NCBI GenBank assembly: GCA_964405335.1
Contig: CAYONP010000019.1
Location: 8,259-72,258 of the forward strand
Direction of reading: 5' to 3'
Length of the DNA: 64,000 nucleotides
Source: CAYONP01 sp964405335
Lineage (GTDB): Bacteria; Armatimonadota; UBA10988
Positions 44,387-53,580 of this stretch are shown one piece after another (positions within the stretch are counted from its first letter, which is position 1; each line of letters begins with the position of its first letter). A program made the translations under genes and the position numbers. The notes below the pieces were generated by a model. The model was given only the letters and a program-made list of their open reading frames with translations. It was not told the origin of the DNA and did no database searches.

Positions 44387-44848
44387 GTGCCCATCTGCCA
44401 ACGCTGCGGGGCCTCGATCGCTCGCGGCGCCGCGCGCTGCCCGCTGTGCGGCTACACCAGCTTCCTCGACGATCCGCTCGAGCCGCCACCCGCCACGCCG
44501 CCCCCGCGCGACGAACTGCCCCTGGCCATGGCGGCGCAGGTCGGCCGCATCCGGCGCTGGGCGCTGATCGCGGCCTTGACACCGCCGGCGTGCTGGCTGG
44601 TCGCGATCCTCCTGATCCAGGTCATCCCCGACGTGGCAAAGGGCGGGTTCTGGCTGTTCGTCTCCGCGCTGGCGGTGTTGCTGGCGGTCATCGGCCGGCA
44701 CGCCTGGCACGCCGGCCTGCTGGTTGCGTTGGCGCTGTTCGCCTGGTCGCACGGCATGGCGAAGCAGTTTCGTGAGTTGAGCCGCGTGCCGCCGGCGTCG
44801 GCCGGCGGCGCCGGTGCGAAGGTTGACGAACCGCGCCGCGACCGGTAA
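44387..44848 (+). CDS. Zinc-ribbon membrane protein
   Basis: This 153-residue protein has an N-terminal zinc ribbon (CQRCGASIARGAARCPLCG, a CxxC-x11-CxxC arrangement at residues 4-22). Two or three hydrophobic helices (about residues 60-125) and a short polar tail follow. The GTG at 44387 has GGAG 6 nt upstream and opens directly before the first Cys pair. It lies 27 nt before the Nif3 gene and may be co-transcribed. No function was recognised. Confidence 0.7.
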   Translation: MPICQRCGASIARGAARCPLCGYTSFLDDPLEPPPATPPPRDELPLAMAAQVGRIRRWALIAALTPPACWLVAILLIQVIPDVAKGGFWLFVSALAVLLAVIGRHAWHAGLLVALALFAWSHGMAKQFRELSRVPPASAGGAGAKVDEPRRDR

Positions 44849-44875
44849 CATACCGGCTCGCGAGGCGTCCGGCGC

Positions 44876-45979
44876 ATGACTACGCTCGCCGAGGTGGCGG
44901 CCGCGGCGGCCGAGTTCGCGCCGCCGCACCTGGCCGAAGAGTGGGACAACGTCGGCCTGCTCGTCGGCGACGCGAGGGCGGCGGTCGAGCGGGTGATCTG
45001 CTGTCTCGACCTGAACGACGCGGTCTTCGCGGCCGCCGGCGACGGCGCGGCGGTGGTCGCCTTCCACCCGCCCCTGTTCCGGCCGCTGGCGCGCGTGGTC
45101 GCCGGTGAGGCCGAGTCTGGCCGGGTCTGGCGGGCGGTGCGGGCCGGCATCGGGCTGATTGCCACCCACACCGCGCTCGACAGTGCCTCGCCGGGCACGA
45201 GCGACGTGCTGGCCGAGCGGCTCGGCGTGAGCGTCGACGGCGTGCTGAGGCCACGGCCGGCCGGCGAGCTGCTGAAGCTGGTTACCTTCGTGCCCGCGGC
45301 GGACGCCGACCAGGTCGCCGCGGCGATGAGCGAGGCCGGCGCCGGGCGGATCGGTGACTATGCCGAGTGCTCGTTCCGCTCGCCAGGCCGCGGCACCTTC
45401 CGCGGACTGGCCGGGACCAGTCCGGCGGTGGGCGAGCCAGGGCGGCTCGAGCAGGTGGACGAGGTGCGGCTCGAGATGCTCGTGCCGAGCCGGCTGAGCG
45501 GGCCGGTGACAGCCGCGCTGCGGGCGGCCCATCCGTACGAGGAGGTCGCCTACGATCTCTACCCGCTGGCCAACCTGCCGGCGCGGGCGGGACTGGGCCG
45601 GATCGGCCGGCTCGAGCGCGCGATGACCGCCGATGACCTGGCGGCGCGGGTGATCGAGCGGCTCGGCGCGGCGGGTGCGCGAGTCGTCGGCGCACGGCGT
45701 ATGGTCGAGCGGGTGGCCCTGCTTGGTGGCAGCGGCGGCTCGTTCGTGGCCGAGGCGGCGCGGGCCGGCTGCGACTGCTTGGTGACCGGCGATGTGCGGC
45801 ACCATGATGCGCTGCTGGCCGAGCGGCTGGGCCTGAGCGTGATCGACCCCGGTCACGCGGCGACCGAGCTGCCGGCGGTGCGGTGGACGGCGCGCGCGCT
45901 GCGCGACCGGCTGGCCGAGGTGACGGTCGAGGTGTGCGACGAGGCGGCGGAGCCGACGGCTTGGAGACAGAGCGGATGA
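44876..45979 (+). CDS. Nif3-like dinuclear metal center protein (YbgI/YqfO family)
   Basis: This 367-residue protein matches the Nif3/YqfO family, which forms hexameric toroids with a two-metal site. Key segments are EEWDNVGLLVGD near residue 20, the metal-binding FHPPLFRPLARV near 60, ATHTALDS near 95, and the C-terminal GGSGG and VTGDVRHHDALLA blocks. The length fits the long form with an inserted PII-like domain (about residues 130-230). The biochemical role is debated; one member was assigned as a GTP cyclohydrolase type 2. It overlaps the next gene by 4 nt. Confidence 0.93.
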   Translation: MTTLAEVAAAAAEFAPPHLAEEWDNVGLLVGDARAAVERVICCLDLNDAVFAAAGDGAAVVAFHPPLFRPLARVVAGEAESGRVWRAVRAGIGLIATHTALDSASPGTSDVLAERLGVSVDGVLRPRPAGELLKLVTFVPAADADQVAAAMSEAGAGRIGDYAECSFRSPGRGTFRGLAGTSPAVGEPGRLEQVDEVRLEMLVPSRLSGPVTAALRAAHPYEEVAYDLYPLANLPARAGLGRIGRLERAMTADDLAARVIERLGAAGARVVGARRMVERVALLGGSGGSFVAEAARAGCDCLVTGDVRHHDALLAERLGLSVIDPGHAATELPAVRWTARALRDRLAEVTVEVCDEAAEPTAWRQSG

Positions 45980-46770
45980 GCACAGCGGTGGACGACAGCA
46001 CGCTGATTGAGGAGCTGCCCAAGCTCAACGAGCTGCAGCAGGTGGACCTGCGCATCGGCGAGTTGCTCGCCCTGCGCGCCGAGCTCGACGACGGCAGCGC
46101 CAAGCAGGCCGAGTTGCTGCGGGCGCAGGCTCGACTCGATCAGGTCAACCGCCAGCTCGGTGAGTTGCGCGGGCGGCAGGTCGACCGGCGGCTCGAGCGC
46201 GACACGCTCGATGAGCGGCGCGAGCGCGACCAGCACAAGCTCTGGCAGGAGCTGCCGACCCAGGCCGAGGCCGAGGCGCTGCAGCGCGACCTGCAGGCGA
46301 TCGCCAACCGACTGGATACGATCAAGATCGAGCTCGAGGACTTCGAGAACCGGATTGAGCCGCTCGAGCACCAGGCCGAGGACGAGCAGCGCACGGTCAG
46401 CGAGCTGACCGAGGAGCTCGAACAGGTCCGCACCCAGTTCGCCGACGAAGTCAAGGACATCGACGCCGAGCTGAAGTCGCTCCGCGCCGAGCGCACCGCC
46501 AAGTCGGGCGCGGTAACCGGACCGCTGCTGCACCGCTACGAGACCATCCGCCGGCGGCGCGGCGATCCCGGCGTGGTCATGGTCACCGAGGACGTCTGCA
46601 CCGCCTGCAACACGCAGTTGACGCGCTACATGCTGCGCCAGCTTCAGCTCGCGCGCACCGTGCAGAACTGCGAGAACTGCAACACCATTCTCTACTGGGC
46701 CGGCGAGGCGCGGCCGATCGCCTGGCTCGAGGAGTGGCGCGAGCAGCTCGAATACGACGACGAGGACTGA
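45976..46770 (+). CDS. C4-type zinc-ribbon coiled-coil protein
   Basis: This 264-residue protein has a long coiled-coil (about residues 10-170, rich in Glu, Gln, Leu and Arg). A C-terminal C4 zinc ribbon follows (CTACNTQL, then NCENCNTILYW). This matches the zf-RING_7/CT398-like family. Next to Nif3 genes it is a conserved neighbour in many bacteria, and in some it interacts with flagellar or transcription proteins. The ATG at 45976 overlaps the nif3 stop. The longer frame reads into nif3 and is not credible. Confidence 0.85.
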   Translation: MSTAVDDSTLIEELPKLNELQQVDLRIGELLALRAELDDGSAKQAELLRAQARLDQVNRQLGELRGRQVDRRLERDTLDERRERDQHKLWQELPTQAEAEALQRDLQAIANRLDTIKIELEDFENRIEPLEHQAEDEQRTVSELTEELEQVRTQFADEVKDIDAELKSLRAERTAKSGAVTGPLLHRYETIRRRRGDPGVVMVTEDVCTACNTQLTRYMLRQLQLARTVQNCENCNTILYWAGEARPIAWLEEWREQLEYDDED

Positions 46771-46780
46771 TCGATCAGCC

Positions 46781-46834
46781 GTGGCCGGGCCCGCGTCGAT
46801 TCGCCGACGCCGCGCACGCGGCCCGGTCGGCCAC
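46781..46834. terminator. GC-rich inverted repeat between convergent genes
   Basis: An imperfect inverted repeat pairs GTGGCC with GGCCAC and GGGCC with GGCCC around a GC-rich loop, in the 68 nt gap between convergent stops at 46770 and 46839. It has no U-tract, so its role as a transcription stop is uncertain. Nothing else was seen in this gap. Confidence 0.4.
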
Positions 46835-46838
46835 CGGC

Positions 46839-47813
46839 TCACCGGGCGACGAAGGCGATCTCCTTCGCCTCGATCCAGCCCTCGCCGCCCTCGGCCGCCG
46901 TGCCGTGGCAGCCGACCGTGACCGCCACCAGCTGGTGCAGGTCGAGCTGCTGGTTGGCATCCTGGCTCCAGCCGCCGAGAACCAGGCTGTCGAGCGGAAT
47001 CTCGCTGGTCGTCCACTCGGCGCTGGGCTGGGGTGGGGGATCGACGATGTACTGCGCCCCGCCCGTCTCGTGCACCGAGATCAGGATCCGCACCGACCCA
47101 GGTGGCAGCGCCGCCCGCCAGGTCACCCGCAGGTGAGTGTAGCCGCTCACGTCGCCCGCCGGCAGTGCTCGCTGCGGCAGCGCGTACATGTGCGAGCCGA
47201 GCGGCATGGTGAAGGCGTAGCGCATCACCTCGACACCCTCCTCGTCGCGGGTAGTCAGCTCGCTGGTCACCGCCGGATCCTGTCCGGTGCGCCAGGCGCC
47301 GGTCACCTGTAGCGGCACCGTCGGGCGGTACGGCTCGGTCGACAGGTCGAGCGACTCGACCTCGACCACACCGTCGCCGGCGCCCTCGACCACCAGGCCG
47401 AGCCAGAGCCGCTCGACGGCCGTCCAGTCCAGCGCCCCGTCGTCATCATGGCTGAACGCCGTCTCCTGCAGCCCGGCCAGAGACAGGCCGCGCGCGACGG
47501 CACCGGGCTCCACCGGGATCGGGTCGAGCCGATACCAGGCCCCGCCGCCGGCCTCGTAGGCGATCAGTGCCAGCCGCGCCACCATGCCGTCGGCCAACAC
47601 AAGCCGGCCGCGCAGCGACAAGCTGCGCTGCGCCGCCAGGTCGCCGGCCGGGACCAACTCGACGGCGACCAGGCGGCGTGAGACGTCGGGCTTGCTGAAC
47701 CGCAGCGTCTGGCCGACCAGCGTCGCCCTGACGCCGGCCACCGGCGCCACGCGCGGCTCGCGCAGCTCGGCGCCGCCGGCGACGAGCAGCAGCAGGCAGA
47801 GGCTAGGGCTCAT
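46839..47813 (-). CDS. Secreted protein with two CBM-like beta-sandwich domains
   Basis: This 324-residue protein has a short signal peptide (residues ~1-14). Two beta-sandwich units follow (about residues 20-165 and 170-324). Their strand patterns resemble the carbohydrate-binding CBM11/galactose-binding-like modules. The second unit ends in the pattern WTTSEIPLDSLVLGGWSQ...LDLHQLVAVTVG, which recurs in such modules. No catalytic motif was found. It overlaps the beta-helix gene upstream by 11 nt, so both are probably translated together and act on the same polysaccharide. Confidence 0.6.
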   Translation of the reverse strand: MSPSLCLLLLVAGGAELREPRVAPVAGVRATLVGQTLRFSKPDVSRRLVAVELVPAGDLAAQRSLSLRGRLVLADGMVARLALIAYEAGGGAWYRLDPIPVEPGAVARGLSLAGLQETAFSHDDDGALDWTAVERLWLGLVVEGAGDGVVEVESLDLSTEPYRPTVPLQVTGAWRTGQDPAVTSELTTRDEEGVEVMRYAFTMPLGSHMYALPQRALPAGDVSGYTHLRVTWRAALPPGSVRILISVHETGGAQYIVDPPPQPSAEWTTSEIPLDSLVLGGWSQDANQQLDLHQLVAVTVGCHGTAAEGGEGWIEAKEIAFVAR

Positions 47814-50451
47814 GGATCACCTCCAGGTCGTCGAGGTAGAAGACGGTCGGCTCGGTCGCCGTGCTGCAGAAGCCGAGCCAGTCGAGGCGACCGAACTCGG
47901 GCGCCAGCGGCACGGTCAGCTCGACGGCGGCGCGGCCGGGCACGCTCAGCGAAAGGGTCCAAGCCTCGCCGCCGCCGACGGGTGACCGAAGCTCGAACCC
48001 AATCCACGCCCCGTCGCGCAGCGCGATGGGCGGCTGGCCAGGCACGGTCAGCGTGTTGTCGCGGATTGAGAGCGTCGGACCGACGCCATAGTCCTGCCCA
48101 GCCGGCCAGGTGCGCCACTCGTGAAACAGCACCGCGCCGGGGGTCAAGTAGAGCCTGAACCGGCAGGTGGTGCTGCCCGTGTCGTGGTGGGGCCGCCAGT
48201 AGAAATGCGGGTCGAACGGATAGGTCAGCCCGTCGGTGTCGGCGACGCGGAGAGACTGCGCACCCGAGGCGGCCTGTTCGTCGGTGACCATGACCAGTCG
48301 ACGGTTCTCCTGGTGCAGCTCCGCGCCCGGCGGCTCGGCGCCGAGCGGTGCGAGGTCGAAGTCTTCGCGCACCGACATCGGCGGCAGCGGCGACGGCTCG
48401 GGGGCAAACCGGACCGCGGGATACTCGACCGAACCGGCCAGCGCGACCCAGTCGGGATCGCCATAGACGCCGGCCTGCCGCCAGTCGAACGGCTCAAAGC
48501 CGAGCGCCCGCGCCGGCGAGTCGTCGCGCAGATTCCACTCGTCGTCGAGCCCGGGATCGGCGACGATGCTGCCCTCCTCGATGCCGACCTGCTCCTGCAG
48601 CTCCGCCAGGCTCAGCTCACCGAAGCGGACCTCGCCGGCGCGGTTCCAGTAGAGGTTGTTCGCCGCGCGGATCCAGGGCGTGTTCCAGCTACCGGCGGTG
48701 AACACCGGACCGCCGTCCCAGAGCACGAGGTTGCGCTCGAAGGTGAACGAGACGTGCTCCTCGGGCCGCGAGCGCTGGAGCTGACCGTCGCGGCTGAAGG
48801 CGAGGATGTTGTTGCGGATCACGTTCTCCTCGCCGTAGTGCTGGTGGTAGGTGCCGGTCTTCACGTCGTGGACCAGGTTGCGCTCCATCACGATCTGCGA
48901 GCTGCCCTCGTCGTTGTACAGCCCCCAGCCGCCCCGGCCGTAGCGGTCGTAGCTCCAGACATCGTGGATATGGTTGCCGCTGACCGAGGTGCCGGGCGAG
49001 ATGCCCAGGGTGTAGACCCCGCCCATGTCGCTCAAGACGCCCCAGCCCAGGTGGTGGAGGTGATTGTCGTCGATGGTGTTGCGCACCGCATGGCTCTCGC
49101 CGTAGCCCCAGACCCAGCCGACCGAGATGCCGGTGTAGAAGAAGTCGGCGATGTCGTTGTGGGTCACTCGGTTGTCGGGGCTGTGGCCGATCCAGACGCC
49201 GACCGCGCCGTGGTGGATGCGCCCGCCCGCGTGGATGATGCAGTTGTCGACCACGTTGCCCGCCGTGCGTTCGCCCTCGGGCAGCGGCCGGAAGTTCCAG
49301 CCCTGGCCGATCCGTACCCCGCCGGCGCCGAGGTCGTGCAAGTAGCAGCGCTCGACCCGCGAGTCGCGCACGCCGCGGTGGAACCAGACCGCCCAGGTGC
49401 CGGTGTGCCGGACTTCGCAATCGAGCAGGCTCAGCCGGCGCGCCGCATCGGCCTGGATCACTGCTGGGATGCCGTGGCTCGCCTGGGCGTCGGAGTTGCC
49501 CTGCGGCGGCAGCGACCAGCCGGCGTGCTCGAAGGTCAGGCCCTCGAACGACACCTCCTCGACCAGCAGGCCGAGGTCCGGATCACCAGCGATGATCACG
49601 AACTGCTCGAGCCGCGGGGCGACCAGCGTGCTCTCGGCCGGCACCTCGCCCGGTCGGGGCAGGTACCAGAGCACGCCGTCGGGGTCGAGGCACCACTCGC
49701 CGGGCTGGTCGAGCGCGGCGAGAAAGCCCTCGAGCCGGAACCGCTGCGCGGCGCCCCACTGCATGAACGGCCAGACCGCCGGGCCGGTGGTGACCACCGT
49801 GCCGGTGTCGGGATCGACCGCGGCGAGGCGATGGCGGGAATGCTCCCACGAATGAAAGGCCACCAGCGTCACGCCGGCCAGCTCATCGTCGGCCATGCCG
49901 AACAGCGGTTCGAGGTCGTCGGCGCGGGCGCGTAAGGCGCGGCGCGATAAGTCGACCGGCTCGCCGGTCAGCGGGTCGGCGCCGTAGGTCACCTTCTCGG
50001 TGGTGTAGTAGTAGAACTCGTTCGGCGACCGCGCCGGCGTGGCCCGTTCGCCGTTGACCCAGAGCTGCTCGAACCGCACGCCGTCGGGCACCGTCGCCCG
50101 CCACAGGCCGTCGGCGGTGACCTGCACGCCGGTGATCTCCACTCCGCCGCTGAACACCGGCCGCGCGCCCGGAGCGGCGACCCAGCGGGTCAGGCTGTCC
50201 TGTGGCCCCAGCCGCAGCGGCTCCGCCAACCGGTATTGCCCGGCGGCAATCTGGACCGTCGCCGGCTCGGTGCGCGGCCGGCCGCGGAGTCGGTCGCGCG
50301 CGGCGGCCAGGCTGGCCAGCGGGCCGTCGGTGTGGGCGGCATTGGGCGCCGGCAGCCGCCCGCTCCAGGCGTCGCTGCCCTCGGGCGCGACGTAGAGCGT
50401 CTGGCCGGCGGCCGGCAGAATGACGAGGCTGAGCAGCAAGGGCAGTCGCAT
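47803..50451 (-). CDS. Secreted right-handed beta-helix protein (GH141-like)
   Basis: This 882-residue protein has a signal peptide (residues ~1-16). It opens with LYVAPEGSDAWSGRLPAPN, the usual start of DUF1565/GH141-type parallel beta-helix proteins. Repeated helix coils with IxxNxI/VxHNxI patterns run from about residue 300 to 640 (for example CEVRHTGTWAVWFHRG, NRVTHNDIADFFYTGISVG and NHIHDVWSYDRYG). A C-terminal beta-sandwich (about residues 690-882) ends the protein. GH141 enzymes include an alpha-L-fucosidase and a xylanase, and related helices act on pectin; the substrate is not fixed. It is divergent from the GH51 gene at 50545 and precedes the CBM-like gene. Confidence 0.78.
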   Translation of the reverse strand: MRLPLLLSLVILPAAGQTLYVAPEGSDAWSGRLPAPNAAHTDGPLASLAAARDRLRGRPRTEPATVQIAAGQYRLAEPLRLGPQDSLTRWVAAPGARPVFSGGVEITGVQVTADGLWRATVPDGVRFEQLWVNGERATPARSPNEFYYYTTEKVTYGADPLTGEPVDLSRRALRARADDLEPLFGMADDELAGVTLVAFHSWEHSRHRLAAVDPDTGTVVTTGPAVWPFMQWGAAQRFRLEGFLAALDQPGEWCLDPDGVLWYLPRPGEVPAESTLVAPRLEQFVIIAGDPDLGLLVEEVSFEGLTFEHAGWSLPPQGNSDAQASHGIPAVIQADAARRLSLLDCEVRHTGTWAVWFHRGVRDSRVERCYLHDLGAGGVRIGQGWNFRPLPEGERTAGNVVDNCIIHAGGRIHHGAVGVWIGHSPDNRVTHNDIADFFYTGISVGWVWGYGESHAVRNTIDDNHLHHLGWGVLSDMGGVYTLGISPGTSVSGNHIHDVWSYDRYGRGGWGLYNDEGSSQIVMERNLVHDVKTGTYHQHYGEENVIRNNILAFSRDGQLQRSRPEEHVSFTFERNLVLWDGGPVFTAGSWNTPWIRAANNLYWNRAGEVRFGELSLAELQEQVGIEEGSIVADPGLDDEWNLRDDSPARALGFEPFDWRQAGVYGDPDWVALAGSVEYPAVRFAPEPSPLPPMSVREDFDLAPLGAEPPGAELHQENRRLVMVTDEQAASGAQSLRVADTDGLTYPFDPHFYWRPHHDTGSTTCRFRLYLTPGAVLFHEWRTWPAGQDYGVGPTLSIRDNTLTVPGQPPIALRDGAWIGFELRSPVGGGEAWTLSLSVPGRAAVELTVPLAPEFGRLDWLGFCSTATEPTVFYLDDLEVIHEP

Positions 50452-50544
50452 GATCCCGTCCCCAGAGCCAGCTTCGCGGCCGGTGGCGGCCAACCTCCGC
50501 AGGAACCCGGCCGTCACGCGCCAACTCCGCCGCAGGAGCGCGCC

Positions 50545-52557
50545 GTGCTGTCGTTCTTGCCGTTTCTCACCGCCACCATCGGCGTCGGTGCCGACGAGCT
50601 GTTCGAGTATCAGCGCGGCGACGGGCCGACCGTGCTTCGCCTCGACACCAACCTGCTCGCCGACGAGCCGCTCGATCCGCGCCTGTGCGGCAACTTCCTC
50701 GAGCATCTCGGCGGCGTGATCTACGACGGTGTCTGGGCCCAGTGCCTCGCCGCGCCGACCTTTGAGCCGCTCGACGACCGCTCCTGGGGCTGGTTCCAGC
50801 GCGAGCCGTGGGTCGCCTTCCTCGACCGGCAGACACCCTTCCCGTGGCAGGTCGAGGGCGAGCTGACCGTCACCGCCGCACCCGACGCGACGGTCAACCA
50901 GCAATCGCTGCGGCTCGCCGCCGGCGGCGCCGGCGCGCTGGTCCAGCGCAACACGTTGCCGCTGCACCGCACCGGTGAGTACCGCGGCTCGGTCTACCTG
51001 CGCGCCGAGGGCCCGTCGCGCCTGCGGTTGGCCGTCCGCCGGCCCGACGGCGAGGAACTGGGCGCCGTCGACCTCCGCGCAGGCAAAGCGTGGCGCCGAG
51101 TCGAGTTCGCCCTCAGCCTGGCGAGGCCCGACGGCGTCGGCAATGACGTTCAGGTGCGGCTCGAGCTCGACGGCCCGGGCGCTGTGGAGCTGGACAACCT
51201 CGAGCTCTTCCCCACCGATGCCGTCGACGGCATGGATCCCGACATCATCCGCCTGTCGCGCGAGTGGCGGATGCCCATCCTGCGGTACCCTGGCGGCAAC
51301 TTCGTCAGCGGCTACCACTGGCGCGACGGCGTCGGCCCGCATGACCAGCGGCGCACCATGCCCAACCCGGCCTGGGCGGGGATCGAGTACAACACCTTCG
51401 GCACCGACGAGTTCATGCGCTTCTGCGAGCTGATCGGCACGGCGCCGATGATCTGCGTCAACATCGGCAACGGCACGCCCGAGGAGGCGGCCGCCTGGGT
51501 CGAGTACTGCAACGGCTCGACGGCCACGCCGATGGGCGCGCTGCGGGCGGCCAACGGCCACCCCGAGCCATACAACGTGCGGCTGTGGGAGGTGGGCAAC
51601 GAGATCTACGGCTCGTGGCAGATTGGCCACTGCGACGCGGCCGAGAACCTGCGCCGCTACAACGCCTTCAGCGCCGCCATGCTGGCCGCCGACCCGACCA
51701 TCGAGCTGATCGCCTGCGGCAACCACCGCGATGACCGCTGGCAGGAGACGCTCCTCCACGGCGCGGTGCCGCTGACCAGCATCTCCGAGCATCCCCTGGT
51801 CCACCCCGGCCACATGCCGCGCGACGAGACCCTGGCCCAGATGTGGCCGCGCATCGCCGCGCACCCGTGGTGGTACTGGCGCGACTACCTGCCGCATCTG
51901 CGCGACTTGGCCGCGCAAGCCCACCGGCCGGGGATCGAAATCGCCGTCACCGAGTGGGGCATCATCGCCGGCGGCGACGACCGCAACCTGTTCGAGCTGC
52001 CGCACGCCCAGAACCAGGCCGGTGCGGTCTATGCCGGCTGCCTGCTCAACGCCCTGCTGCGCCGGCACGACATGGTAAAAGTGGCCAACATCACCGGCCT
52101 GCTGCACGGCGGCGGATTGCGCCGATGGGGCAAAGTCGCCTACGGCGACCCGCAATATTACGTCAGTCGACTGTGGGTCGACGCGATGGGCGGGCGGCTG
52201 ATTCGCCTTGAGCAGAGCGGCCCCGGCTACGACGCCGACTCGCGCAACGGGCTGCCTGCCGTGGCCGACACGCCGTGGCTCGACGCGGCCGCGGTCCTCG
52301 CCGCCGACGGCCGGACGATCCACCTGTTCATGGTCAACCGCTCGTTGACGGAGTCGATCACACCGGCGGTCGAGCTGCCCGGCTGGCGCGCGGCACGCGG
52401 CTGGCGGGTCGATTCCGGGGGTGATCCGGTGCGGCGCAACAGCCCAGCGGAGCCGCGCGCCGTGGCCGACGAGCCGCTGAGCGAGGCGGAGCTGGCCGCC
52501 CTAACTTGCCCGCCGCTGTCGGTCACGCGGGTCGACTATGCGCGCGATGGCGGGTAG
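50545..52557 (+). CDS. GH51 alpha-L-arabinofuranosidase (long, possibly secreted)
   Basis: This 670-residue enzyme belongs to GH51. A hydrophobic N-terminus (residues ~1-14) may be a signal peptide. The family entry LCGNFLEHLGGVIYDGVW is followed by an inserted beta-sandwich of CBM4-like type (about residues 85-230). The catalytic domain then has GNFVSGYHWRDGVGP, acid/base Glu353 in GNEIYG and nucleophile Glu470 in TEWG. The GTG at 50545 has AGGAG 6 nt upstream. It differs from the shorter GH51 at 20515-22011 by the insert and the likely export. Its last 57 nt overlap the convergent TPR gene. Confidence 0.92.
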   Translation: MLSFLPFLTATIGVGADELFEYQRGDGPTVLRLDTNLLADEPLDPRLCGNFLEHLGGVIYDGVWAQCLAAPTFEPLDDRSWGWFQREPWVAFLDRQTPFPWQVEGELTVTAAPDATVNQQSLRLAAGGAGALVQRNTLPLHRTGEYRGSVYLRAEGPSRLRLAVRRPDGEELGAVDLRAGKAWRRVEFALSLARPDGVGNDVQVRLELDGPGAVELDNLELFPTDAVDGMDPDIIRLSREWRMPILRYPGGNFVSGYHWRDGVGPHDQRRTMPNPAWAGIEYNTFGTDEFMRFCELIGTAPMICVNIGNGTPEEAAAWVEYCNGSTATPMGALRAANGHPEPYNVRLWEVGNEIYGSWQIGHCDAAENLRRYNAFSAAMLAADPTIELIACGNHRDDRWQETLLHGAVPLTSISEHPLVHPGHMPRDETLAQMWPRIAAHPWWYWRDYLPHLRDLAAQAHRPGIEIAVTEWGIIAGGDDRNLFELPHAQNQAGAVYAGCLLNALLRRHDMVKVANITGLLHGGGLRRWGKVAYGDPQYYVSRLWVDAMGGRLIRLEQSGPGYDADSRNGLPAVADTPWLDAAAVLAADGRTIHLFMVNRSLTESITPAVELPGWRAARGWRVDSGGDPVRRNSPAEPRAVADEPLSEAELAALTCPPLSVTRVDYARDGG

Positions 52558-53580
52558 GCCGTCGTACGGGAAGCCGCGGATGATCTGCCGCTCGCCCAGC
52601 GTGCTGTCGAGCCGCTCGTAGAGCCGCCGCGCGGGGCCGTACGAGGGGTCGACGCCGAGCGCCTGCTCGACCAAGCGCAGCGCTTGGCGGTCGCGGCCGG
52701 AATCGTAGTGGACCTGCGCCAGGTGGTAGAGCAGCACGGCGTCGGGCCGCTCGGCGGTCAGCTCCACCGCGCGGGCGAGCAGCGCCTCGGCGCGATCGTC
52801 CTGATCGGCCTGGTAGGCCGCCCAGCCGAGGCTGTCGAGGTAGAGCGCCAGCGTGTAGAGGTGGTCGCCGCGCCAGGGCGGGAGCTGCTCCCACAACCGC
52901 CACTGGTGCAGCCGGATGGCCCGGTGGATCAGCCGCTCGGCTTCGTCCAGCCGTTCGCCACGCTCGGCGTAGTGATAGCCCAGGGCGTTGAGCGCATCGG
53001 GCCGGTGCGGCCAGCCGTCGACCAGGCCGAGGAAGAGCAGCTCGGCCTCGTCGTCGCGGCCGACGTCGTCGAGCAGACTGCCGAGCCGGTAGCGCACCTC
53101 GAAATCGAGTTCGCCGCCGGGCGCGACGCGGTGCAGCGCCGCCTCGAGCATCGCCGCCGCCTCGGGCACGCGACCAACCGCCGCGTGATAGTCGCCCAGC
53201 GCGAAGAGCAGTCGGGGATCACCGCGGAGCAGCAGGCCGCGACCCGACAGCTCACTGATTAGCCGCTGGGCCCGATCGTCGCCGCCGGCGGTGTAGAGCC
53301 CGAGCAGCGGCAACGCCAGCGCGCCCTGGTACCGCGCGTCGGTCGGCCGGTATGCGCGGAGGCGTTCGTAACTGGCGGCGGCGGCCGGTGCATCGGCGGT
53401 GGCGGCGTAGTCGGCCAGCATGGCGCAGGTTGCCGCGCGGCCGAACTCGAGCACCGCCTCGGGCCGCACCCCGGCGCCGCCGGCCAGCGCCAGCAGCAGG
53501 GCGAGCAGGGCGAGGTGCTCCCACCGCCAACGGCTCCGCGGCGACGGCGCGAGGTTCACCCGCAGGTCCAGTTCACTCAC
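52501..53580 (-). CDS. TPR-repeat membrane protein
   Basis: This 359-residue protein has a hydrophobic helix near residues 22-36 and then about seven to eight tetratricopeptide-like helix pairs. Examples are LFALGDYHAAVGRVPEAAAMLEAAL, LLFLGLVDGWPHRPDALNALGYHYAERG and LYHLAQVHYDSGRDRQALRLVEQAL. TPR proteins usually mediate protein contacts. It probably sits at the membrane with the repeats outside. The start overlaps the tsaC stop by 4 nt, so it is the last gene of the prmC-tsaC-TPR run. The 3' end overlaps the convergent GH51 gene by 57 nt. Confidence 0.75.
   Translation of the reverse strand: MSELDLRVNLAPSPRSRWRWEHLALLALLLALAGGAGVRPEAVLEFGRAATCAMLADYAATADAPAAAASYERLRAYRPTDARYQGALALPLLGLYTAGGDDRAQRLISELSGRGLLLRGDPRLLFALGDYHAAVGRVPEAAAMLEAALHRVAPGGELDFEVRYRLGSLLDDVGRDDEAELLFLGLVDGWPHRPDALNALGYHYAERGERLDEAERLIHRAIRLHQWRLWEQLPPWRGDHLYTLALYLDSLGWAAYQADQDDRAEALLARAVELTAERPDAVLLYHLAQVHYDSGRDRQALRLVEQALGVDPSYGPARRLYERLDSTLGERQIIRGFPYDGLPAIARIVDPRDRQRRAS

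Noticed and set aside
48121..49935. 604-codon plus-strand open frame opposite the beta-helix gene
   Set aside because: Val/Asp/Arg/Ala-rich mirror composition without motifs; the minus-strand gene has clear beta-helix repeats.
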